64,000 nt of DNA from Paenibacillus paeoniae (GTDB taxonomy: Bacteria > Bacillota > Bacilli > Paenibacillales > Paenibacillaceae): NCBI RefSeq assembly GCF_003388735.1, contig NZ_QUBQ01000005.1, positions 62,001 through 126,000 on the forward strand. Direction: 5' to 3'. The translations under genes and the position numbers were made by a program. Shown one piece after another: positions 16,177 to 23,058 of the stretch. How positions within the stretch are numbered: the stretch's first letter is position 1; every line of letters starts with the position of its first letter. Under the pieces are notes generated by a model. That model had not been told where the DNA came from, searched no databases, and saw only the letters and a program-made list of their open reading frames with translations.

Positions 16177-17490
16177 ATGGGTAAGAAATATAAGTTAGTA
16201 GCTATTGCTGTGCTTGTATTCAGTATACTAAGCGGGTGTTCAATAGTTGGTCCTCCCAAAAATAAGGAGCCATTAACGATAAAAGTCATTACTGCATATA
16301 AAAATGAGTTTAGTAGATTTGAAGAGATTCTTAAAAAAGAATTTCCCCATATTAGCTATGAGGTAATCGGTATTATTGAGCAAGTAAATAAAGAAGCTTC
16401 ACCTACTGCCAATTATACAGAACGCATTACTGAGCTGCTGCAGCAAGAGCAAGCGGATATCTATTTTAACTTTAATCCCGATTTTTATTGGAAAGACATT
16501 CAGCTTGTTGATATGAATACATTAATCCAAAAAAATGAAGTTCATCTAAATGACATCCAAAGTCAAATGATTCCATCAAATCGACCCGCTTATTATATCT
16601 CCCCTACCTTTGACCGCGAAGTTCTCTTTATTAATCAAAACTTACTTCAGGATCATAATATTCTTTTTAATGATTCACAAATCACTTGGGATCAAGTACG
16701 TGAGATCTCACAACAAATCAAGAGAGCTGACTCAACCGTAATGGGATATGAAATTCAAGGTACAACTTCATGGAATAATCTACTTACTGAAATTGCGCAA
16801 TACAACGGCTTAAACAGACGTAGTGATGGTGGTCGCCTAGTATGGAATTTAGAATTAAAAGCAATAGCCGAAAACATGTTAAATGATGAAGCAAGCTCAA
16901 TTCTCCGAAAAGTAGAAGAAAATTCCGGTCCGAGAAATTGGAATAATCTCGTATTCTATATAGGCAACGCTTCTACTATGTATTCGCTATTGGCAAACCC
17001 AGAGACTTCTTTTGGATGGCAGGCAGCTTCAATTCCACAGAGTCCTAACGGTGCACTTTATAATCCATATATTAAAACAGTTAATATTGCTATTAGTGAT
17101 GCAAGTGAACAAGAAGAACAGGCATGGGAGTTAGTAGAGTATTTGTTAAGCGAAAAATCGGTTCCCGATCTAGCCAACATTGGATCGACGATGAGCTTCT
17201 ATTGGCAAGAATTTGTAGGTTTTCCTACCTATCTTGACGATCTGGAACTTGGAACCTTTTCATTAGATGCGCTTAAGCCAGACTCTTCTATCCCAGCACC
17301 GGCATTGTCACCATCCGCTAGAATAGTAGAAGTGCTTGATCCAGAACTAGCTTATAACGTTTCACAAGAAATCGATCGCCAGTTTAATCGGGTGAGAAAT
17401 AAACAGGTTACTTTTGAACAAGCGTGGGAAGAAATATCAATACTAATTGAAGGTATAAATGCAAATTCAGAAAATTTTCTAGTTCTCTAG
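16177..17490 (+). CDS. Divergent AT-rich extracellular solute-binding lipoprotein
   Basis: 437 residues with signal peptide and lipobox LSGC, then a bilobal binding-protein pattern (ITELLQQEQADIYFNF, PTFDREVLFINQNLLQDHNI, ASEQEEQAWELVEYLLSE). It follows the two paralogues in the same orientation and has the same overall design, but similarity is low. Its DNA is strikingly AT-rich compared with neighbours, which suggests separate acquisition rather than local duplication. ATG 16177 is chosen because GGTGGGGTG lies just upstream and the signal peptide starts there; the longer frame from 16126 adds 17 residues with no signal. No permease gene adjoins it. Confidence 0.82.
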   Translation: MGKKYKLVAIAVLVFSILSGCSIVGPPKNKEPLTIKVITAYKNEFSRFEEILKKEFPHISYEVIGIIEQVNKEASPTANYTERITELLQQEQADIYFNFNPDFYWKDIQLVDMNTLIQKNEVHLNDIQSQMIPSNRPAYYISPTFDREVLFINQNLLQDHNILFNDSQITWDQVREISQQIKRADSTVMGYEIQGTTSWNNLLTEIAQYNGLNRRSDGGRLVWNLELKAIAENMLNDEASSILRKVEENSGPRNWNNLVFYIGNASTMYSLLANPETSFGWQAASIPQSPNGALYNPYIKTVNIAISDASEQEEQAWELVEYLLSEKSVPDLANIGSTMSFYWQEFVGFPTYLDDLELGTFSLDALKPDSSIPAPALSPSARIVEVLDPELAYNVSQEIDRQFNRVRNKQVTFEQAWEEISILIEGINANSENFLVL

Positions 17491-17503
17491 CATAGCCAAC
17501 TTG

Positions 17504-17670
17504 GGATCTAGTATTGCTCATATTTATGAAGAGTCTTTATTTGTGGGTGAGTGGTTATAGTACTGGATAATGGAGAGATCGTGGAAGAAGGGACACATGA
17601 GGAGTTGTTAAGGTTAAACAGTTTGTATTCCGAGATGTTTAATTTGCAAGCCTCCCGCTATATGGACTAG
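17504..17670 (+). pseudogene. ABC exporter remnant (two joined fragments)
   Basis: Two short frames carry pieces of a half-size ABC exporter. 17504-17560 reads GSSIAHIYEESLFVGEWL, like the segment linking the last membrane helix to the ATPase domain. 17551-17670, in another frame, reads IVLDNGEIVEEGTHEELL and ends LQASRYMD, which is the D-loop-distal end of the ATPase domain. Everything between (Walker A, signature, Walker B) is gone, so an internal deletion joined the two. The fragment is not functional. It may mark the site where the adjacent AT-rich gene entered. Confidence 0.7.
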
Positions 17671-17684
17671 TTATATTTTTGAAT

Positions 17685-17724
17685 AAGACATCCATTCTGC
17701 CCTCAGGCTGTGTGGATGTTTTAT
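17685..17724 (+). terminator. Terminator after the ABC remnant
   Basis: AAGACATCCA (17685-17694) pairs with TGGATGTTTT (17713-17722), then TT. It was probably the terminator of the lost exporter gene. Confidence 0.55.
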
Positions 17725-17875
17725 TCTCGTTAATTGGTAAGCATCGAATATTCCTATTGGATCCATTCGATTGTGTAGGATCGCATCCGGTTCTTTATTA
17801 TATTGCATTACTGAAGCTGTATCGATATAATATTTTCCATTATATAGTTTTTAGTCAGATATAGGGGGATGCCAA

Positions 17876-18403
17876 ATGGGTGAAGTGAGGTTGGTTAAGC
17901 CGTCGTTGGAATACCGTGAAGCTTATTTGGAATTTTATGAAGATTGGCTGACGGAGGGAGTAGAAGCAATTGTGCCCTGGGTAGCGGAAAACGATCCGCA
18001 TGACTTTGAAGCTTATGTGGCATTCCTGTATGCTGCGGACAGCGAGGAGAAATTGACGAATGACGACTTTGTTCCACATTCGACTTATTGGCTTATCAAC
18101 GAAGAAGATGAGGTAGTTGGAGCGGTCAATATCCGTCATCGACTCAATCAGAAGCTTTTGGAGAGCGGCGGACATATTGGCTATGGCATTCGGCCCTCGC
18201 GTCGCGGCAGAGGATATGCGACTGCACAGCTAGCTGAGGCGTTAAAGGTAACGAAAGCGATGGGAATCGAGCGTGTACTGTTGGTATGCGATCAAGATAA
18301 TGAGGCATCGGAGCGAACGATTCGCCGGGCGGGCGGCGTACAGGACTCACAGAGAACGACAGACAACGGTGAGGTATTGAAACGCTTTTGGATTGATTTG
18401 TAA
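17876..18403 (+). CDS. GNAT family N-acetyltransferase
   Basis: 175 residues with the GNAT fold: VGAVNIRHRLNQ as strand 4, the acetyl-CoA loop RPSRRGRGYAT (Q/RxxGxG/A type), and DNEASERTIRRAGG as the C-terminal helix. The N-terminal half (DWLTEGVEAIVPWV, DFVPHSTYWLI) is that of the YkwB-like family. The substrate is unknown. Ribosome binding site AGGGGGAT is upstream. Confidence 0.88.
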   Translation: MGEVRLVKPSLEYREAYLEFYEDWLTEGVEAIVPWVAENDPHDFEAYVAFLYAADSEEKLTNDDFVPHSTYWLINEEDEVVGAVNIRHRLNQKLLESGGHIGYGIRPSRRGRGYATAQLAEALKVTKAMGIERVLLVCDQDNEASERTIRRAGGVQDSQRTTDNGEVLKRFWIDL

Positions 18404-18417
18404 GAGATGAACGGAAC

Positions 18418-18560
18418 TTTAGAGGTATCGTGTTGCAGTTTTGGTGTGTGGGAGGGAGTTGGTGTTTTAGAGGCAACGTGATGCTAGACTGATGTGGAAG
18501 AAGTATTCGGAATTATAGTTCTAGCAACACAGCAGCAGGTTGAAGTTTAGAGGAACGGCA
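18418..18560 (+). repeat. Three spaced TTTAGAGG direct repeats
   Basis: TTTAGAGGTATCGTG (18418), TTTAGAGGCAACGTG (18466) and TTTAGAGGAACGGCA (18546) lie in the gap between two acetyltransferase genes. The first two differ at two positions. The function is unknown. Confidence 0.35.
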
Positions 18561-18580
18561 CAATAAAGGGGGGCGGCAAC

Positions 18581-19141
18581 ATGCAACTGGAAACTGAACG
18601 ATTGATCATTCGGGAGTTTACTCATGAGGATATGGAAGCTGTACATGAATATGCATCTGACCCAGTTGTCACGACCCATATGATTTGGGGACCAAACTCA
18701 GTGGCGGATACCAGAAGCTTTATTGAGCAAATGATCACTATGCAGGAGCGACGCCCTAGGGAGGGATACGAGCTCGCCGTGACATTGAAGGAAAGCGGAA
18801 AGCTGATCGGCGGCACGGGTCTTTATGTCATGCTGATGTCGCAAGGCGAGATTGGTTACTGCTATAACAGGCAGTATTGGGGACAAGGTTATGCGACCGA
18901 GGCAGCTTCTGCCTTGCTGCATTATGGGTTTCGCGAGTTAGGGCTCCATCGAATCTATGCAACCTGCCGCCCAGGGAATGTCGGTTCCGCAACCGTTATG
19001 CGCAAGCTAGGCATGTCCTATGAAGGGCATCTGCGAGAGCATATGTTTCACAAGGACAAATGGCATGACTCGTATCTGTATTCCATTTTGGAACATGAAT
19101 ATAAGGTGTTGTCACAACATGGGCAGCAATCGGCACAATAG
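18581..19141 (+). CDS. GNAT family N-acetyltransferase (RimJ/RimL-like)
   Basis: 186 residues starting with the class-typical MQLETERLIIREFTHEDMEAV. The acetyl-CoA loop is QYWGQGYATEA, and HRIYATCRPGNVGSATVMRKLGMSYEGHLREH matches the ribosomal-protein acetyltransferase subgroup C-terminal half. The real substrate may be a protein N-terminus or a small molecule. Ribosome binding site AAGGGGGG precedes ATG. The two adjacent GNAT genes are not close paralogues. Confidence 0.9.
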   Translation: MQLETERLIIREFTHEDMEAVHEYASDPVVTTHMIWGPNSVADTRSFIEQMITMQERRPREGYELAVTLKESGKLIGGTGLYVMLMSQGEIGYCYNRQYWGQGYATEAASALLHYGFRELGLHRIYATCRPGNVGSATVMRKLGMSYEGHLREHMFHKDKWHDSYLYSILEHEYKVLSQHGQQSAQ

Positions 19142-19301
19142 CGCAAGTGGGCAGATGAAGAGAGCTAGATCGCATTTCAGAGCATTTTCGAGCAGGCGCG
19201 GAGGACAGTCCTGGCAGGGGAATGTCCCTGTGGGGATTAATAGACTAAATAGCCAGAAACGTAGCAACAGGCAAAATAACGTTGCCAGAAACGCTTAAAT
19301 G

Positions 19302-19750
19302 GTCAGAGCGCTCCCTAAGTCGGTTTCAACGCCTTAATGTCCTGATAGGACGCTCAGAGCGCTCCCTAAGTCGGTTTCAACGTCTTAATGTCATGAAAGG
19401 ACGCTCAGAGCGCTCTCTAAGTCGGTTTCAACGCCTTAATGTCATGATAGGACGCTCAGAGCGCTTCCTAAGTCGGTTTCAACGCCTTAATGTCATGATA
19501 GGACGCTCAGAGCGCTCTCTAAGTCGGTTTCAACGTCTTAATGTCATGATAGGACGCTCAGAGCGCTCTGTAAGTCGGTTTCAACGCTTTAATGTCATGA
19601 TAGGACGCTCAGAGCGCTCTCTAAGTCGGTTTCAACGCCTTAATGTCATGATAGGACGCTCAGAGCGCTCCCTAAGTCGGTTTCAACGTCTTAATGTCAT
19701 GACAGGACACTCAGAGCGCTCCCTAAGTCGGTTTCAACGCCTTAATGTCC
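19302..19750. repeat. 51-bp tandem repeat, nine copies
   Basis: Nine adjacent near-identical units of 51 bases (consensus begins TCAGAGCGCTCCCTAAGTCG and continues with GTTTCAACGCCTTAATGTC and ATGATAGGACGC). Units differ mostly at the same few positions (CCCT/TCTCT, CGCC/CGTC, CCTG/CATG). Because 51 is divisible by three, one frame stays open from 19282 to 19815 and would encode a 17-residue repeat of type SERSLSRFQRLNVMIGR, but there is no good ribosome binding site. Each unit junction (GGACGCTC-A-GAGCGCTCC) can fold into a hairpin. It lies between convergent genes. Not a CRISPR array, as there are no unique spacers. Confidence 0.9.
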
Positions 19751-19766
19751 TAGGAGAAACGCAGCA

Positions 19767-19803
19767 AGCCTCCAATGCGGCTTATATAGTCGCGTTGGAG
19801 GCT
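19767..19803. terminator. Hairpin between repeat array and hydrolase gene
   Basis: AGCCTCCAA (19767-19775) pairs with TTGGAGGCT (19795-19803), with GCG/CGC inside. It has no T run, so its role as a terminator for either flanking gene is uncertain. Confidence 0.4.
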
Positions 19804-19811
19804 GAATTTGT

Positions 19812-20687
19812 TTAAGTGAGTAAAAACTTGCGGATTTCTCTCATATACATTTTTCGCTCCGTAATAATGCTGAGATGGCCGGCATGCTTAAATCGCAAAT
19901 AATCTGCCTCTGGGAATTGCAGGCGTACCGAATCTCGTTCCTCCCCTGAAAAGGATGCGTCAGCAGGCGAATCGATGACGAGTATATTGCTTTGATCGAA
20001 GGTTTGACTTGGCGGGGGAAGAGGTTTTTTATCCAAATTCAGCATACATTGATAGATCGCAAGATGCTCCTGTTTCGGTTGACTGCGGATCAGCTCTTCG
20101 AAGTACCATAGCCAGAAGGCACCTTCACCAGCCGGCATTGAGCGAAAATGTTTCTGAATTTTGTTTCGGGATACGGTGATGAACATGGAACGAGGAACCA
20201 TTTTGACAATGCGCATTAGATTGCGAATACGAACGATACGTTTTTGACTAGAAATGGAGGCGGGTTCAGGTGATGCGCTAGTCGTATGGGATAATATCAT
20301 CCTGTCTATCCGGTGTGGAACCTTCGACAGCAGAGCTTGTGCAACAAGCCCGCCGAAGGACTGGCCCAGCACATGGAACGACTCTATATTTTCATGCTCC
20401 ATAATCGCAATGATTCCATCCGACAACTGTTCGATATGCTCTGCTTTGCCATAGTAAGGAGCGATTACCGTATAGCGGCTCGACAGCTCCATAAAATGCG
20501 AAAAAAATGCTTCGCCGCTCCCAAGTCCGCCTGGCAAAAGCAGCAACGCTTGTTTTCCCTTGCCGCTTATATGATATTTCCACTGTAATCTGTCATGAGA
20601 AATCGTTTGTTTGGGATAGGTTGTTCGAAACGCAATCAATTGCTCGAATAAGGGATGTTCAATAGCAGCTTTGGGCATTTCGGCCAC
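19812..20687 (-). CDS. Alpha/beta hydrolase
   Basis: 291 residues with the alpha/beta-hydrolase core: oxyanion-hole region LLLPGGLGSGEAFF near residue 55, nucleophile elbow GQSFGG (Ser about 109), acidic region VIDSPADASF near 250, and catalytic His in FKHAGHLSII near the C-terminus. All three triad members are therefore present. No lid or signal peptide is obvious, suggesting a cytoplasmic esterase-like enzyme of unknown substrate. It stands alone, convergent with the repeat array. Confidence 0.85.
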   Translation of the reverse strand: MAEMPKAAIEHPLFEQLIAFRTTYPKQTISHDRLQWKYHISGKGKQALLLLPGGLGSGEAFFSHFMELSSRYTVIAPYYGKAEHIEQLSDGIIAIMEHENIESFHVLGQSFGGLVAQALLSKVPHRIDRMILSHTTSASPEPASISSQKRIVRIRNLMRIVKMVPRSMFITVSRNKIQKHFRSMPAGEGAFWLWYFEELIRSQPKQEHLAIYQCMLNLDKKPLPPPSQTFDQSNILVIDSPADASFSGEERDSVRLQFPEADYLRFKHAGHLSIITERKMYMREIRKFLLT

Positions 20688-20861
20688 CTCGCAATCTATA
20701 ATGTTTCCCTGAGGAAAAAAAATTTACCATAGTAAAAACAATAAACAAAATCTCAATAATTGTCAATGGATGGGAATGTAGCGCGCTGGAATAGGCTCAA
20801 AAAAACAGAGCTGTGAGGACAGCCCTGTTGAATCCATTTACGTATATAACCACACACTCTA
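20688..20861. other. Intergenic stretch, no gene seen
   Basis: Part of a 331-base gap. It contains an A-rich segment and a weak hairpin (AACAGAGCTGT/ACAGCCCTGTT at about 20806-20831), but no reading frame I would defend. Confidence 0.4.
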
Positions 20862-20971
20862 TCAGACTTTCTGTAGATAATCCATGAACACCTGGAGTCG
20901 GGTTGTGATCGAGCCGGGTATGAGTTCATGGCCGAACTAGCGGTATACAGCTGTATCCTTCGGGCACTGGA
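20862..20971 (-). pseudogene. Possible regulator C-terminal remnant
   Basis: On the minus strand a frame ending at TCA 20862-20864 reads PGSITTRLQVFMDYLQKV, which resembles the end of a LysR-type regulator (the R-V-x-x-F-x-D-F-L pattern). An in-frame stop interrupts it about 23 codons upstream. It is short and unconfirmed. Confidence 0.25.
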
Positions 20972-21018
20972 GATGATTATAGACAGCGAGTCTTAGCGGA
21001 CTTTTATCGCTCGGACCG

Positions 21019-21897
21019 TTATCTGCGGCGCGTCCATCCGAATACCTTCACATGAACGAGAAGCTTGGTGGACCAGTGCGTGAGGATATAGAGCACGATA
21101 AACAAGATAATAAGCGGCCTGAAAAGCAGAGCCGCAACCATCCAGCTCAAGAAAATTTGCCAGGGCTTCATACGCTTAAGCAGGTTGGTAGGCGCAAGCA
21201 ATATCCGATAGACTTTGTAGCCCTTCTGAAGCGCCTCCAAGTATTCCTCACGAATCTGCTTGTTGTCCGGGTCCAACTGAATGGCATTCTTCAGCATGAG
21301 CAGTTGATCATCGTAATCGCTTCTCCGCTCAGCAGCCCACCCCAAATACAGATATACCTGATCGGATTCTACTTCTTGTCTAAGAGCTTCCCTTGCAAGC
21401 GCACGTGATTCGTTCACATGGTTGAGCAGCGCTTCTGTATAACTTAATGTGGCGAGGTAGAGCGCGTTATGCGGGCTAATCTGGAGGCCCTTAAGCAGAT
21501 GATCCCTAGCCTCGTTAAAATGGTTCTTCTGGTTGCATATATTGGCGCGCAGGAAGTAATAGAAAGGCTCGTAGGGGTCGATGCGCTGCGCGTTCTCTAG
21601 CGATTCATCAAGAGCCCTCCATTTTTCCGCCTCATAGAGGGCGCAAGTGCGCACAAACCAGCCCAGCGCGTTGTCCGGATCCAGACGAATCGCCTCCTGA
21701 GACCAATGCAGCGCCTCATCTCGTTTGTTCAGGCGCAAACAGATTTGTCCTGCGATAGCATGTGCCTCAGGGTCTTCAGGCAGTTCCCGCAGTAGATTCA
21801 TAACTTCTTTCTGCGCTTCCTCGTATCTCTTCCATTCCATCAGTTGATAAATTCTGGGGTAGTAGTGCTGAGAATGATCTCTTTCTATCATAAGCAT
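21019..21897 (-). CDS. TPR-repeat membrane protein
   Basis: 292 residues. Roughly residues 8-225 form consecutive tetratricopeptide repeats (for example AHAIAGQICLRLNKRDEALHWSQEAIRLDPDNALGW, YEPFYYFLRANICNQKNHFNEARDHL, YLYLGWAAERRSDYDDQLLML), a protein-interaction scaffold facing the cytoplasm. The C-terminus has one or two membrane helices (WQIFLSWMVAALLFRPLIILFIVLYILTHW) and a basic tail. It starts 26 bases after the AAA+ ATPase gene and is almost certainly in one operon with it, so the TPR protein may be its adaptor or membrane anchor. Confidence 0.82.
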   Translation of the reverse strand: MLMIERDHSQHYYPRIYQLMEWKRYEEAQKEVMNLLRELPEDPEAHAIAGQICLRLNKRDEALHWSQEAIRLDPDNALGWFVRTCALYEAEKWRALDESLENAQRIDPYEPFYYFLRANICNQKNHFNEARDHLLKGLQISPHNALYLATLSYTEALLNHVNESRALAREALRQEVESDQVYLYLGWAAERRSDYDDQLLMLKNAIQLDPDNKQIREEYLEALQKGYKVYRILLAPTNLLKRMKPWQIFLSWMVAALLFRPLIILFIVLYILTHWSTKLLVHVKVFGWTRRR

Positions 21898-21923
21898 AAC
21901 CTCATGTCCCTGAAAGTTATGGA

Positions 21924-22889
21924 TTATTTCAATCCGTTCGTTTTCATATAATCAAGCACGTGTTGGTAATCTTGATTAATATCGCTAAAGGTCGCGTAGT
22001 TTTTGGCAGTGGCGAACCATTCCAGCGTTGTCGCTTTCCGCCCGTTCGCAGATTTCCGCATATCCTCTTGCGTAATAGGCTGGATTTCGGCCAATTCAAG
22101 CGTTCGCTCCAGAGCACCCTCAACCGCATCCTTGACGATTTGCTCCAGATCAGCGCCGGAGAAGTGTCGTGTATCTTTGGCGATCCGTGACAGCTCAAGC
22201 CTATCGATCGGCTTGCCAGCAAGCTTAAGATTAAGAATGGTCTCCCGCTCGGCTTCCTCAGGCGGCGGCACGAAGATCAAATGGTTGAACCGTCCGGGTC
22301 TGCGCAAGGCGGGGTCCAAATACCACGGGGTATTCGTCGCTCCGATGACAAATACGCCATCGTTGAACGATTGCAGGCCGTCCAGTTCTAGCAGCAGCTG
22401 ATTCACGAGCATGCGGTCGTGATGCTGGCGCATATTGTTGCGGCTGCCGCCCATAGCGTCAAGCTCGTCGATAAAAATAACGCAAGGCTTATTGTCGCGC
22501 GCCCTCTCGAATAGATCATGCAAGTTGCTTTCGCTTTGGCCTACGTACATGGACAAGATGGCCTGCAGCTCAATATGCAGAAAATTTGCGTCAATCTCTC
22601 CGGCAATCGCACGGGCGAGGAATGTCTTCCCGCAGCCGGGAGGGCCATAGAGCAGCAGACTGCCGCCAGCTTCCTTGCCGTAAGCTGCGAATAGCTCAGG
22701 CTGCTGGAGCGGGAGAATGAAATTCATGCGGATTTTCTTCTTTACAGCGTCCAGGCCGCCCACATCATGGAACGTTTCCTTAGGTTTTTCGGTTTCAATC
22801 AAATCTTTGCCGTCCTTGTCGAATTGCAGCACCTTCAGCTTGTTCCGGCGGCGATCTGCCAGATCGTCCCGGCCGTTGAAATCGGACAT
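21924..22889 (-). CDS. AAA+ ATPase (FtsH/Vps4-like single AAA module)
   Basis: 321-residue ATPase with one classical AAA domain: ETFHDVGGLDAVKKKI lead-in, Walker A GPPGCGKT, pore-loop region SMYVGQSE, Walker B VIFIDELDAMGG, sensor 1 (VIGATN) and an arginine finger in LDPALRRPGRF. It has no protease or zinc site, so it remodels substrates without degrading them. The N-terminal 45 residues are charged and short. The frame extends to 23030, but AAAGGAT lies 5-6 bases before ATG 22889 and the upstream residues are unlike any AAA protein. First gene of an operon with the TPR membrane protein. Confidence 0.88.
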   Translation of the reverse strand: MSDFNGRDDLADRRRNKLKVLQFDKDGKDLIETEKPKETFHDVGGLDAVKKKIRMNFILPLQQPELFAAYGKEAGGSLLLYGPPGCGKTFLARAIAGEIDANFLHIELQAILSMYVGQSESNLHDLFERARDNKPCVIFIDELDAMGGSRNNMRQHHDRMLVNQLLLELDGLQSFNDGVFVIGATNTPWYLDPALRRPGRFNHLIFVPPPEEAERETILNLKLAGKPIDRLELSRIAKDTRHFSGADLEQIVKDAVEGALERTLELAEIQPITQEDMRKSANGRKATTLEWFATAKNYATFSDINQDYQHVLDYMKTNGLK

Positions 22890-23010
22890 GGCAACCATCC
22901 TTTGCTTCGTTTTCGTATGGTCAATAGTATACCAGATTACTTGAGACTGGCGTATAAATTGGAAAAAAAGGAATGTTGCTAAATGATCAAATAAGAGGTG
23001 GGAATAGAAG

Positions 23011-23038
23011 AAGAGGACAGCGTCTGTCACTGTCCTCT
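23011..23038 (-). terminator. Terminator of the secreted propeller gene
   Basis: GAGGACAG (23013-23020) pairs with CTGTCCTC (23030-23037). Read on the minus strand, the hairpin is followed by TTCTTCTATT. Confidence 0.55.
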
Positions 23039-23058
23039 CATGATAGAATTCTAAGCGG

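Noticed and set aside
17679..17864. 61-codon frame after the ABC remnant
   Set aside because: It overlaps a terminator hairpin, and its composition is not protein-like.
19302..19750. CRISPR array
   Set aside because: The units are contiguous with no unique spacers between them, and no cas genes are present.
19282..19815. 177-codon frame through the 51-bp repeats
   Set aside because: It is open because the repeat length is a multiple of three; there is no convincing ribosome binding site, so I report a repeat rather than a gene.
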